NCBI GenBank assembly: GCA_022818135.1
Contig: JAFMSR010000019.1
Span: 34,292,362 to 34,356,361, forward strand
Reading direction: 5' to 3'
Source of the DNA: Saxidomus purpurata
Taxonomy: Eukaryota; Mollusca; Bivalvia; Venerida; Veneridae
Length of the DNA stretch: 64,000 nt
Part shown: piece after piece, positions 27,001-42,000 of the stretch
How positions within the stretch are numbered: the first letter of the stretch is position 1
How the letters are laid out: every line of letters begins with the position of its first letter
Made by a program: the position numbers and the translations under genes
Notes under the pieces: generated by a model
What the model saw: the letters and a program-made list of their open reading frames with translations, nothing else
The model's database searches: none
Told to the model about the DNA's origin: nothing

Positions 27001-30000
27001 TGATGGGAAGTACATGCACAAGAACCATAACTCTATCTTTCCTAATTATCCCCCGCAAATTACTCATATTTTATTAAATAAGAACCTATACCATATCCAT
27101 TCCTCTCACCGCAAATTTCTTGGTCATAGAAAGAGAACTCGGCGAGAGGATGGCCATGTCTAACATGGCTCTTGTTAGGTTGATTCATATTTGTGTTGTT
27201 GATTTAAGCCATTATATTTAGATTACATGTATTAGTATCATTTTAAAGAAATTTATTGTTTTCACTGGAGCGAACTGTGAGCGAGCAGCTTTAACGCCCG
27301 TGCCAAACTTCGTTGCCACAATGTCATTATCTTGTAACGTTTTTCAATGTCACTTTATTTCGGCATGTCCCATAAATCCATGTTATCGCCATGTCAAATT
27401 ATATAATTACGTGTCTTACTGAATATCTCTTGACATTACAAAATTACATACATTGAAATATCTTATATAGTTAATTAGTATATTTAAAAAAATAAGCTCG
27501 ATTGTGACGAAAGCTTGAAGGTTATCGAGTCACTCTCGAGTCCGCTTCGTGGAGAAACCATTAATGGTGTCATACGAGGAGGTTCGGTCGTTACCCCCTA
27601 AGGGACTCAAACCTGTAGCCTCCGGGACGAGCCGCAAATACACGTAGTTAGTTGAATACCTTAATAAAATCATTTCTGCCAATTTCAAAAATATTTTGCG
27701 TCATACATTAAGAAAACTTCTTGCTTTCTCTGGCACAATTCGATGAACAATTTTTAAGACAAAAGCAGGTTTTGCCGCTTTTTAATACTTAAAGTTTCCT
27801 TTTTACAGACAACAAAGAGTGTGATGCACAGTCGGAACTGCTACTTCTGATTATTGCCGCCGTTTGCCTCGTTCTGGCACCCACAATGTCATTGGGTTGG
27901 TTGATATTCCGAAGTCAATCTATTGTGATGCTGAAAGAGGACCAGGTGAGTCTAAATGAGAATGAACGAAAAGTGTTGTTTTAAGAGAATAGAAATCCTG
28001 CAAAATCGATGGTTCAAACCCTAGCAGGTTTATGGTTCAATATGACCGTTTGGTTAGTCGTCAGCTATGCTAAAGAAATGGTAACCGTAAGACAACCCAT
28101 CTGAAGCTTAGAGTAAAAGATAAGATTCGGTACAGGACAAGGTACTTCTTGAGTCAGAAATAGTGTGCACATTAAGCAAGAATAGCACTATAATAAAAAC
28201 CTTTACCTTTTATACTCCAAATGTCATAATGATTGACCTGAAATTGGAAGTACTGTTTTGTTCAGAAAAGGTAATGTGAATCTACCTGTCTAGGAAAATA
28301 TGCATATAATGATAAGCAAAGATTTTCCTTGGGACTGGTTAGAGTAATGGATTGTTTATCGGCATACTGAACTTTGCCTTTACTATAATTTGCAACGCTC
28401 GATATCCTCCTTTTCTTTTAAGTATTGCACGGGTTGTCCCATGTTAAAATACGATATTCACCCATTTTTTATTCTGCAAGACTAAATTCTGGTTCTTTCG
28501 TTTAGCTTTTCTGGGTGCCGATGTATAACTCCGCGCTACTAGAACAATGGCTCCTGCTGATGAGGCGGAACGAACATAACGACGAACTGTACGAGGATCC
28601 CGTCAATAGCGCCAAAAGATCAAAGGTTATCATCTGTACAACAATGTACAGAGAGGTTCGTTACATAATTTATGACTCAAATTCATGTGATAAACTTGTC
28701 ATCTTACGAGCGCTCGCTCTTAAATTTTGGTGTAAAAAAACAAGGTTTTTCTATCTGTCTAAAATGAACAAATTTTAGAACTAATATTTAAATAAAGCGT
28801 ATGCAGTGAACGTAAAGTCCATGCTATGTCTAGGTTTCTTTCCTTGCTGTCTCTTTCAACACATGGTTTTATAATATTTTGAAACCTTTCCCCATGTCAT
28901 TCCTAAACTACCTAATTATCATTTCTAGTTTGTCATTAGACGAACATTTGCGATATTTCATGTTACATAATGGATTTTGTGTCTTCGCTGAGCCAAAAAA
29001 ATAGCAAAATTCGGTGATCGAATCCAAGAAAATTAGAAACCGAGTTCGTGCATGTTATTGTTTTGGTTTCGTTTCGGATTTGGTTAAGGATCCCGTTTAT
29101 TGCAATGTATTACACTGTGTGTATAATCTTTTAGTTTTCGGATTCGTTTCGGTTTCGGTGTATATATGAAATGGCTTTAACTGATTATATCTTAAAGTTT
29201 ATGCATTTAGAAAAATCATGTTACTATGTTATAGTTGTGCTTTATATGCATGTTATATTTTTTTCATATGTCCATGTTGCAATATATATTTGTTACTGTG
29301 ACTGAAAAAATGGGTCCAGATGAGCATTAATTATTATTGTGCAAATGTGAAAAGACAAAGAACAAATATTCACCAAATTTCGACTACAAGTAAACATTAA
29401 AAATATGAGGTTCATTGGAAATGACATTAAAAAATATGCATGAAAATGATTTTATCAAGTCTTTATCATACATCATATTACACGTACCATAGCAACCATA
29501 GATTCTTTCACATTCGAAAAAGTGAAAATTATGGCACAGTCAATCAAAATGAGGATTTATTGAAAATCTGAAATATAACAACTAAATTAAAACAAGCAAC
29601 ACACTTAACGATAAATCATGTGTTATAAAATGAAATGAAAAAAAAAATCAGATGAATGTGTTACATGGCAATCTGCAACGTCAAATATATTGACGTTAAA
29701 CTTACTGTTTTGACTTAACAACCTTCATTGATATGAAGAATGGCAATGGTTGTTATCTGAAAACGATCATAACTTTAAAAGCAGAGGATAGATTCACTTG
29801 AAATTTACAATTCATAGCAAACAGTCTTCACATTCTTAGAAAACATTTTAAAAGAAAATGTGTGAATTTCACTCATCTTGGCCCATTTTCCCAGTCACAG
29901 TCAAATGTTCATGATATGATATCTCGATAATGTGAATTTAACTGAAAATGGCAAAACCTAGTTTTGCATTTAAGTGATATTACCGCTTAAAGTTACCATC

Positions 30001-33000
30001 AACATTTTAAATAAAACATTAATCAGTAATTTATACTGCTAGAATAATAAATATTGACATAGTTATAGCCAAAAATTAACGATCTGTATAACAGTTTCAT
30101 TCCCATTGAATAAAGAGGAAATCTGTATAAATCTTTTTTGACTATCCTAGTCAAAAATAAAAAATCCACACTTTCGGTTATATATATCTTGATTTGTACT
30201 TGTCAATAACAGAAATAACTTATTTCTTGTGTTTTTAAAGCATCCACTGTGTTTTGAGTTCTTAACTATAAACCAGTGTGACAATTTTGAAGGGTAATAT
30301 AACTATATAAGGGTAATATAACTATATAAGGGTGATATCACTTTGCAGGCGGACTATGAAATGCGGCAGCTTTTGGAATCCATACAGGGTGTCAATATGG
30401 CGCAGAGCTCCGGCGGCAGACATTTTGAATCGCACGTGTTTTTTGATGGAGCCGTTAAAGACAAGAATCCTACAGAGTTTGTGCTACAGCTGGTCTCATT
30501 AGTGGAATCTACATTAGGTAAAAACTTATGAACCCAGAAACTAGAAATAACAACAATGTTACCTCGTGTTATATACTTATATATTTTTGTCCGATTCGAA
30601 GAAAGCTTTCGTAGTTTATTGAATCGCTCTCGATAACTCATTCCAGATGTCACCACGGCAACGAGTGTTTCATCGCTGCTACCTATTTTCAGCTTGGCGG
30701 ACTGAGGCCCGTGAGGTATCAGTGTCTTAGCCCAAGAACACACCTCATGCTTGGATTTGATCCAGATCCCGAGGCCTAATCAATGTAACCTCGTAAGCAG
30801 ATATTGATAATATGAGCCGGTACAAATGTACAAACGTAAAAACTCTAAATCTGAAATTATATATTTAGGCGTGAAGGCGGAAACATGCAGTAAAACCATG
30901 ACGCCATATGGAATGACATTGAGTTGGAGGTTAAAAGCCGAACCCGGGAAAAATGGAATGATATTCAAAATTCATCTGAAGGATAACTTTAAAGTAAGAA
31001 ATATATTGATTCATGTCAGTGGCTCTTATGCTGTTCTGCTTTTCCGTTAATTGATTCAGAAACACCGAAAGAAAATTTCAAAGTCATTGTCTAAGCCAGT
31101 CATATCTTGGTTGAAAAGGAGCATATTGGTATTGCATACGTATAGCAGAATATCGGGCTCCTTACCGGAAGAAAGCGGTTCGAATCCCGTCGACAAAATG
31201 TGCCGACGACACCAATATTCTCTACTTTCGGTGCGAGTATTGATCTGAGTTCTAGGAAGAGTTTTTCAGGACCACACAGTAGGGACTTGAGTTTACAATA
31301 ATGTACTATCAATCAAATATAAGCTAAATGTAAAACTCAAAGATGTGACAAAGTTTAAGGAATTTTAAAAGAACGTAATTTTTGCACATGCCTTAGAAAG
31401 GTTTCAAAATATTCAAATTGTAACAGATAATAACACAGAGTCCCATTGTTTTGCAGGTTAAAAATAAGAAGAGGTGGAGCCAAGTTATGTACATGTCTTA
31501 TGTCCTTGACTTTCTCATGGGACAGATGGGTGATGGTAAGCATCTCTGCGGTACTCACAGACCCTTGTAAATGTGATGTCTAGTAGAAAAAAATATTATG
31601 TGAATTGCTATAGAATGAATTATCGCAGTGCTTTCATATAATACAATAAACTGCGTATATAAGGAAATCATTGAGAACTTTAAAACGTGTTCCTTATATC
31701 CTTATACACACACAGTATTTTCATATAAAATTAAGAAGTAAAGAATAGGGAAAAGAAATCTTGCCTTATATCAAGATTTTCGCTATGTCCGGAGTAGCTA
31801 TATAAGGAGTTTAGGTAGGCGCCTGCCTCACATTAGTTTACTTCTATATTTTTTATTACAACCTACATATTGATAGAACACAAATTGATTCACAATAACT
31901 GTTTTAAAAATAGACAGTGATACTATGTTGAACGTAAAAATCTATACTTGAACATTATAAATGCTTATAAAAGTTTTCATTTATTTAAAAAAAAATAAAT
32001 CACAGCTACTTTCAACGGATTCACGGAGTTTTGATATATTGAAATTTGAAGCTAAACTCCTATAGGATCGCGATATGGGCAATCGAAAAGTACTTACCTT
32101 GGTGATGTGCTTCTTTTCTAACAGTTTTTATCTCCCTTTAATATCACTATATACAGTAAACTCCGTATATAATGACTCCGGAAGTAGAGAAAATCTTGAT
32201 ATAAGGAACATATTTTCTCTGCCCGATTTTTTTCTTTATTTATTTATATGAAAGTGTTATACGGATATAACAAACTTCATTAGAAGATCATTATAAACGG
32301 AGTTTACTGTATATCAGTTTTCAAATCATTTTTAGCGACTGAGGATGAATGTTACATTTTAACAACGGATGCGGACGTTAGATTTACTCCTGATTCTGTG
32401 GAGGCGTTACTTGACTTGATGACACGTGACCGAAGTGTAGGCGCGGTTTGTGCCAGGACACACCCACTTGGGAGTGGCCCTCTCGTATGGTATCAGGTTT
32501 TCGAATATGCTATCGGACATTGGTTTCAAAAGGTAACTTTAAATATGATAAAAAATAATAATATTAGTAATAATGATAATGATAATAATAATGAAAATAA
32601 TAGCAGAATAAAAATAACCGAAACGACAGCGTAATCCAAATGATATCACCAAGTTATTCCGACAATCTTGATGGTAGGTAACTCAATAATTTGTCTAATT
32701 TTGCTATCCTTTTATTCTATCGTTTGCGCGATCAAACTCATTCAAGACTTTTTGACAGGCAACATTTCCCGGTTACATAAAGTTTAGTCAGCAAACAATA
32801 AAGTTGCAATATAAAGGTTTTTAGTTGTATTTTTCATAGGCAGCTAAACATGTGCTGAGATCAATGCTTTGGTCCTAACGTTATAGGTCGTGTGTGTGTT
32901 TTAAGGCATCTGAACACGTTCTTGGCTCAGCGTCTTTTTCACAAGGACATTATTGCGTATTTTGTAGACAATTGACACGTTTGGAATCAATGCTTTGTTC

Positions 33001-36000
33001 TTACGATTACAGCTCTTGTTCATTGTTCATAGGCAGCTGAAGACGTTCTGACCTCAGCGTTTATTTAACAAGGTCATTAAAGTGAATTTTATACGCAGCT
33101 GAACACGTTTTGGGCTCTTTGCCTTTTTCAAATGATTATAGTTTCTGTTCATTTTTCAAACGACATACACAATGTAACACATTCTGGCCTCAGCGTTTTG
33201 TTCACACGGTCATTCTTTTTAATTCCGTAGGCAGTTGAACACGTTCTTGCTTCATTTTTTTTTCACAAGGTCATTTTGCGTATTTATTAGGCAGCTGAAC
33301 ACGTTTTGGGCTCAGTACTGTGTTCACCAGGATGCTTCAGTGTATACAGATGTACAGCTGTGAGGGACATTCTACCACAATATGCCTCTAACGTCGAAAA
33401 AGCATTTGAATTCTTGACAAAGGACATGGGCGAAGATAGATGGTTCTGTACTCTTATGGTATGCTAGAAGTTCCCGTATGTTTTAAGATTCTTTTCTTTT
33501 GAACTAGATTTTAATTAGAGGTGTTAGAACACATTTGAACTAGTTTTGGTAAGTCGCTAAACACATGTGAACTAGATTTTGATTAGTCGTATTGGAACAC
33601 ATCTGAACTAGTTTTTGATTAGTTGTATTGGAATACAATTAAACTAGTTTTTGATTGGTCGTATTGGAACAGATCTGAACTAGTTTTTGATTAGTATTTT
33701 TATTGGAAAACAATTGAACTAGTTTTTGATTGGTCGTATTGGAACACATCTGAACTAGTTTTCCTGAGCTTTTAGGTAGGGGGGGGTATTGTGCGTGAAA
33801 ACAGACACATTGTCCGGAAGACTTCGACGAATTTTTATTAAGACGCTTTATTGGCCAACCTTATGCATCTCGTAAAAGAATGGTGTGCGTCAAGGTTGTT
33901 TGATGGCTGTGTTTTAGTTGATTTTGATGTGATTTTTAAACAAATTAAACTAGTTTTTGATGGTATAATAAAACAGTCCTATTGTATTAGGACGCAATCA
34001 TGAGTCATGTTAGAACTAGACATGTTACATTGATATAGTTTGTATTTGAATAGCAAGTAAACCATCGTCGTTTCTGTTCCTGATTTATCAGGGGATATTG
34101 GAACACATTGTTGGTCTAGTTTTAATTTTGGTGTCCTGATTGGAGCAAATTAACTTGTTTTTTTTAGATTAAAAGTTTAAAATACATTTAGATACTAGTT
34201 TTTTCGGCAATAATTAGCAGCCACACCTTTTAGGTTACAAAGTGGAAATGGCAACAGGATAAGTGTTGTTCTGTACCTTCAGAAAATAGTACACGATTGT
34301 TCCCCGGAAGGGTGGCAATTCAACGAACTTTTTCCACTCACCGCAGACGGTGGGTTTTGTGCGTCCACACTTACAAATCGGTCAACCTTATGCTTGTCAT
34401 GATTGAAGGATTTTAAAAGAACTTGGCACTATCAAGACACGCGCGTCAAGGCTTACCTTGCAATGAGTCCCATGTATGAAGGTTTTGGAACCCTTTTTCA
34501 CCGCTCATTTTTTGTATGCAAAGATGTGATTTTAAAATAACTAGGCACAAATGTCTAACACATTCCGCGTTGTTTAAGACCCATGGTCTAGCTAAAAGGT
34601 CATAAGGTTGGATTCCTACTATATATGCATATAGACACAGCCGGAATGAACTTAGTCATGATTAGAAGGATTTTACAAAACTGATACAAATTCTAGCACA
34701 TACGTTGTGTCGCGTTCAAGACCCAGGTCTAGCGAAGGTCGAACACACTTAGAGTTTCAGGTTCTGGATTCCTGCATATATGCACACATTCGGCCGGACT
34801 GTACTTTGTCATGTTTGCAAGATTTATGATTGGCACCAAGTTCTATGTGTCGCGTGCAATACCCACTGGTGGTCACACTTACAGTTTATAGGAAATGAAC
34901 CCTTTCTTCTAACATTTTCGGACTATAAATTTATCATGCTTTGAAGTAATTTAAAAAACTTGATGTCGTTAGCAAGACAGGGGGGGGGGGGGGGGCAAGA
35001 CCCAAGTCCCCTATACCTCAAGGTCAGTCACACTTAGTGCTTAAAGTCCTGGAAATTGCAACTACTCTGTAATGCATGGAAGTTTTTAAAATTACATAGC
35101 ACTTATTGAGCACATGGAGAGGACACAGACTGTGAGGCACCTCTTTCGGGGGCATTCGTCACTTGTGAGGGACAGCTCTTTTTTCATGTATGTATGGTAT
35201 CTTTGGACACCCATACACATGAAATGGATGAGAAATATTCAGTTTAAATACAATGCCATTTTTGTACTTTATGTGCCATAAATTTTATTATTTCAGGTGG
35301 TCTGAAGTACGGCTGGGACTGGGGTGCAATACCTTCCCTAGTCATACAGCTCATTATCTGTGTTGGCTTTACTCTGACGTGCTTGTTTACATCATCAAAA
35401 ACGCAGCTCAATGTAAGAAAACTTAAGCCATATTATCTTTCTGATATTTTAAGTGATATTACTGTTCACAATGATATAACCTTCAATGTGATAAAATGTT
35501 TCAAAGTGATATTACCCCTCAAAATGATACTATCCTTCAGTGATTTTACCCTATATCAAATATTAAGATATGAAAGGCACAATACCTACATCTAGCCGAT
35601 AATATTCTCGAAACATAAATAATGAACGTAAAATGATGAGTAAATACACTTTAAATTTTTGGTCAAATTATTTATTTATTCAAACGATTAAACCTCAAAT
35701 ATACTGATGCTTTATCAGGAGAATAATGAATATAGACGGAATCACGCCATCTAGTTCTCGCAATAATCTCATCAAGAACGAGATAACAGCACTTTGCAGT
35801 GTTGATATGTAGAAAATCTCGTTTTGCCACGGGCAGTCGACACAGCATTCGTTTGACGTCCCGTGATTGTACACTTCCGCTAATTTTACGCATATTCTTA
35901 TTTCTTCTTTTGTTTTGTTCAAGGTCGCCAAGGTTCTAACCTTTTTCTATGCGGTCATAATGACGGCCGTGGTAGTTGGCACAGCTGTGCAAATATCTAC

Positions 36001-39000
36001 AGATTTCGACGGAGCCCCTGATAAAAACAACTGTAAGTTATTTAACTTCCAGCAATGTAATCACCACGTCTAAAGATAATCCCAAAATACAGTATGTATA
36101 AGATGATATGACAGTGACGTATTAGATATATGTGTACATAAATGTTTACAATCATTTCTATAAAGTAAGAGATTACATACAAAAACTATAAATATCCTTA
36201 ATCATGTCCAGCGTGAGGGCGCCGTGGTATTGGGGTAGAGCTTCGGACTCCCAACCAAGAGGTCGTGGGCTTGAATCCAGGTAACGGCATTTACTGCGAT
36301 CTCCACAAATTTTCACTTGTCAGAACTCAAAAAACTTTCATGCAGAGTAATTAGTATAAGGTGCAAAAACTTGTCTTACAATCGACGTAGAACAAATAAG
36401 TTGAAACTAAATATTCAGCATATTTGAACAATAACAAATCTTCAAATTATGATATACTTTTTTGTACTTTTACTCGTTTGTACAATGCTCATTGTAGGAC
36501 ACCCAAATCTAAAAATAGTCACAAAAGTGAACATGGTCACTGTTGCCCCTACCCCTAGCTATTATTTGAAATAATTTTACCCCATGCATAAATTATAAAT
36601 TGAAAAAACTGTTGTAGCCTTTATGCATACAGTGTAAAATTATTTCACATTTGAGTTAGGTTTAGGGTAAGAGTTTCATATTTGTTGAAAGATTTTACAT
36701 ATTGTGTAAAATCATTTTACTCTTGTGACAATTTTCACCGTTGGGGGTCCTACAGCCAATCTTTTTGCCTATCAAATAAAGTAAGATTTTATATTGTTTT
36801 AATTTTGAAATATTTTTACATTTCAGTAATTAGCTCCTCTATAAAAGTTTCAACAACAACTGTTTATATCGCAGTAATGGCAGGAATATTTTTACTGACT
36901 GGAATATTACATTTGAAAGAGTTTGTCTACTTGCTTCACGGTGTATGGTATCTACTCTGTCTACCGGCTGGGTATCTTATCTTGATGATATACAGTATTT
37001 GTAATATAACTGACAGGTCATGGGGTAAGTAGTTTTTGGTTTTGTTTCCTTGGGTTATTACGCCCTTTTTAACAGTATTTTTCAGTTATATTCGGGCTGC
37101 CAGTTTTCAAATAAAAAGTTCTATGACTCGTGTCTAAAATTGTATGTTAATTCTCCAAAGTCAAAACACAATATCTTTATTTATTGGGACAACACAAAAA
37201 ATGCTTCCCTTAAAGAGCATTGGATTCATGTCTATTTGGGTTGTCTCTCTTTCACCACACAGGAGTATACTGTATAATTTTTCTTGCAGCTAACACATGT
37301 GTTACTAAATTACTTTGATGTCTAAACAGGAACCCGTGAGGTGAAGACACATTCAGTCCTTTCTCAACAGCAGAGTTGGCAAGATACACTGAAAAAGGCT
37401 TTTAAATCTGTTTTCTTGTAAGTTTATCTTTCTTTCCTAATGTATTTGTATAAAGTTTATAAGTTTATCAGTCTTTGTAGTTGGAACAACCTTCGTAGGT
37501 TTATCAATATTAATATGTTCACTACACTTTGAAAGTTTATTTACCGTTTTAAATATATCAATATTTGTGAGTTTGTCAATTTATAAAACATTTCGCACCT
37601 ATGACGATGGAATAGTTGCATGTAATTATTTTGAAAAAATGAGTTATGGCGCAAAAGACTTCCTCTGAGAGAATTATTTCACTTATTCATATTTTAGTCT
37701 TACTAATTGTTAATTTGAGAGGTGTGTGTCGCATTTTACACACAACATTTTAAAGCTGCTCGCTCACAATTTCGGGTGACTAAAATATATCAAAACTGAT
37801 ATGTTAAATCATAATAATTATGTAAAGTAAAAGAGTAGAATCAACAAAGTAAGTAAAATTTATATATCAATTTGCGAAGATCCCATCTGGTTGGGTTTGA
37901 ATTAATGGCATCGCTTTATCTTTTATTTTTTGAGCGATGAGCTTTAATACCAAGCCCCTCATTTTACTCTTTTTTTCTAGCTGCTGCTATAGTAAACCAA
38001 GCGAAACGAAATCAGTTTCGATACAAACAGAGGCCCCACCGAGGGCAAGAGGTTCAAGGACTACTTCCGTTTCCGAAGGTCAGGAGAGCTTACCTGTTGG
38101 TCCAGGAATACATGACAGTTTAAGTCCGCAGGCAGACGGATATAGGTGAGTTGTTGTTTTCTTTAAATGTTTGTTGCGCGGTGGGAATAACTTGTGGTTT
38201 TATCTCTGATTGTTTCCAGTGTACTTTGACAAATAAGGTCTGCCTGGCTATTAAATCCAAAGTTCATATTGAACTTTACTTATGTTAACTATAATATTTA
38301 AAAAAAAATCAACTGAATTGTCAAAGCAATTTCAAACGTGTTCTAATTGTACATGTGCAAATGGGTATGTTTTTCCTTTGTGAACAACGCTAGGTTAACA
38401 AAAGGTTTGACTTTTGTTTGCAATGGTAAAAAATAGATAAAACAACCTTTATGTTTAACAACACTGAATTTCAACGAAGTGAAAGTCAAGGGGACACAAT
38501 GGCTTAAAGGTCAATAACGAAAAAAATCAAATATATTTAAAAAACCAAAATAAGTTATTTTTGATATAAAATGAAAGTTGGTATGTTAGAAATTCAATTA
38601 AACCACAGTAAATATACAATTATTTTTCTATGCATTTGAAGAAAGTTAAAAAGACCTGGGTAGTCATTTTGTCGAATCACTGAGATTTCAACATAATACA
38701 CATACTTTTCTTCGTGTTCCAAACACTTTCTGTAAATTTTAACGTATTCTCTTACATTTTAAATTAATGAAGCTATTTACATAGCTTTTAACATATTGCT
38801 TATCTAAGCTTTTGAATATTTACAGTGCACAGAAAACTTTACATAATTATATGCATTTTTAGCTCGACTTTTTGAAGAAAAGGGGAGCTATCTTACTCGC
38901 TCCGGCGTCGGCGTCCGCGTTGGTGTCACACCTTGGTTAAGTATTTCGTACCACCCCACTTTATTTTAAAACTATTAGAGGTATGGCTTTGAAACTTATT

Positions 39001-42000
39001 ATCCTGTTCACCATCATAACTTCAATCTACAGACAAGAGTACATAACTCTGTCAAGGATTTTGACAGAATTATGGCCCTTTTTGACTTAGAAAGTGTATT
39101 GAGCTTGGTTAAGTTTTTCGTACCACCTCACTTTATTTCAAAACGTTAGAGGAATTGCTTTGAAACTAATTATACTTGTTAACCATCATGACCTACATCA
39201 ACAGACAAGAGTACATAACTCTGTCAAGGCTTTTGACAGAATTTTGCTCCTTTTTCACTTAGAAAATACATCGAATATGGGTAAAATCCACTTATTGCCT
39301 TAACCCTTTGAGATATTGCTTTGAAACTTTGAATGCTTGTTTACATCATTACCCACATCTGTAAGCAAGAGAAGGTAACTCTGTCAGAGATTTGTTTTAA
39401 AAATTAAGGCCCTTTATCGACTTAGAATTTAGTTAAGATTTTCGTACCAGTCCACGTTTTGACTAAACTGTTTGAGATATTAATTTGAAAGTTAGAATAC
39501 TTGTTTACCATCATGATCCCCAAAACATGGGCAGGAGAACGTAATTCTGTCAAGGATTTTATTTGAAATATGGCTCTTTTGACTTAGAAACTCAGTTAAA
39601 TTTTTCATTATTGTCCATTTGTTGACTTGGAGGAATTCTGTAAAGGATTTTATTTGAAATATGGCTCTTTTTGACTTATAATCTCAGTTAGAGTTTTCAT
39701 TCTTGTTGACTTTGAGATATTACTTTGAAAGTTAGAGTTCTTATGTACCATCATAAGACCTATCTGTAAGCAATAGAAGATAACTCTGTGAAAATGTTTC
39801 TTGATTTGTACTTAGAAATTCCTAGTTAAAGTCTTGTGTGCCCTTTATTGTCAAAGTTTTGTTTTATTGGCAAGCACTAAAAAAGTCGAGCGCGCTGTCT
39901 TACTGACATCTCTTGTTGATGTATTGCTGCAGGGATAAATGTGTAAAGGTGTAATAGTAAGCCCCGAATTGGCATAATTTTTCTTCGATATTGCTTCTTC
40001 AACTCAATGTTTCTTTCTAGGCCGACGAGTGTGGAATTACAACATCTTAGTACTATAGCAGAGGTTGATGGACATCGTTCCTTCAGAGCATGTGAGTTTC
40101 TTAACCTACTTTTATGTGTCGTTGTTTTTTTTTACAAACTTTATTCTAAATCACGTTTTGATTGTTGTGGAACATAACGATTGCATAGGGGAAGCTCTAC
40201 GTGCGTTATTTACTTACTGATCTTGTTTTTAGTGCAATTAAACATATTGTTTTAATGGTGTGCCATTTTGTTTTATAGAGGCGTTTTAAATCCATAGAAA
40301 TATACCACTATATACAGTTACTTTCAGCTGTTTAGATAAACAACTACTAAGGACCGACTTTATATAAAGACTAATCATTTCTTAAGCGAATGTTTAATTA
40401 AATAGATAATTAACAATAAGAACGCTATTACAGTTTGACAGAAATTGCTTTATATACATGTAAAAGGCTAAAGCAAATATAAGAAATATAAGTACATTAA
40501 ACACAGTATGCAACGAATCCGGATATAGCAAAAATCTGGATGTATGGAATACACTTTCTCTGTCCAATATTACTTCTTTATTCAAAATAAAGAAAAAAGC
40601 AAATTCAAATATGGATCTATGGAATACATTTTTTTCTGTCCAATTTTACTTCTTATTCAAAGGGGGGGGGGGGGAATGGGGGGGAAAAGCAAAATAAAAT
40701 ATTCAGCTAGTGATGCCCACAAAAAGAGCAGATTTTTAATCCAAAGTTAATCGACTGTTGGCGTAACAACCGGTTAAAACAGCCGGGCCAAGTAGTCTAT
40801 AACCTATGGAAACTCGTTGTGTAAGGTGATACTGATTCTGAATTACAGCTGTGTATGCGCAACAAGAGGATGCCGACGATGAAGATGATGATTTAGATAA
40901 TAATACAATAGTTGATGTAAAGAACTGGTTGCCACGTGACATGGTAAGGGTCTCTACTAGAAGAAGTTTCATTTTTGCAATACAGTATTAAGACAACCCT
41001 CAACATTAAGACCATCCTCGATATTAAGACCACTTCGAAGGATAATAATTTATATTGATCAACATCAGAGAGCGATGGTATAGATGTTTTTCCACTATGC
41101 GGACCTACGACCGTTCGCCCTCATATGACACCAGTACTGTTTTTTCCAGGAAGCGGACACGAGAGTGATTTGATACGCTTCAAGCTTTTTTCACAATCGC
41201 GCTGAAATGATTTAATATAATCTAAGTTGTATTAATATAAATTGTTTTAAATTGTGGTGTTTCAGCAACAATGCGCTCAGCTTTTCATTGATAATGGATA
41301 TGAAAATACAATGCTGATTTCCGGAATGACAGAGAAAGAGCTGAAAGACATTGGAATCAAAAGTTAGTATACAGTTAGTATACATTTCAGTGTAAGGATT
41401 TCATTACGACAAACTGTTTCAATATTACAGGAGTAAGAAACTTATATCTACAATTCGCTAACACTACCTTATTATACCTTATTATACAATGGAAATAAAT
41501 GACAAAAAAAAACACTACCTTATTAAAAATTTAAAAAATTAGTTTGCTAAATGTTGTTGTATTTGTTTTATCAGGGAAAGGAATGAAGAAGTTTTTAATG
41601 GAGGAAATCAAAAAGCTGCCAGATTATGAAATACAGGCGGAAGTTCCGGTAAATACTATGCTTTTTCTTTTAATAAATGACCTGGCAGACCTGTAGCATT
41701 TCAAGTAAAATGGAGGTGTGCATCTTTCAGTTAGGGTAGTGCAATACATTTTTTCAACATCTGCTCAAACAAAAATTACTCATAGAATACCGAATAGTGC
41801 TGAACATGACCAGACTGTCGTCATAGTTTATAATCTTGACCTATCCATGGACCAAAGGTCATACTGACAAGACAAGGTGTGGCTTTACTGCTCCAATTTG
41901 ACTGACGAAGAAGACAATTTACGGAAATTCGTGTACGTTTTCTATACCGAAAATTAATAATCACGTGATTAATGCCTCGTAATACGATATCACGATAGAT

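Noticed and set aside
34354..34400. STLTN-like continuation of exon 14 copy B
   Set aside because: The matching bases (CCACACTTACAAAT) are part of the interspersed element also found at 60365, so the resemblance to the exon is coincidental.
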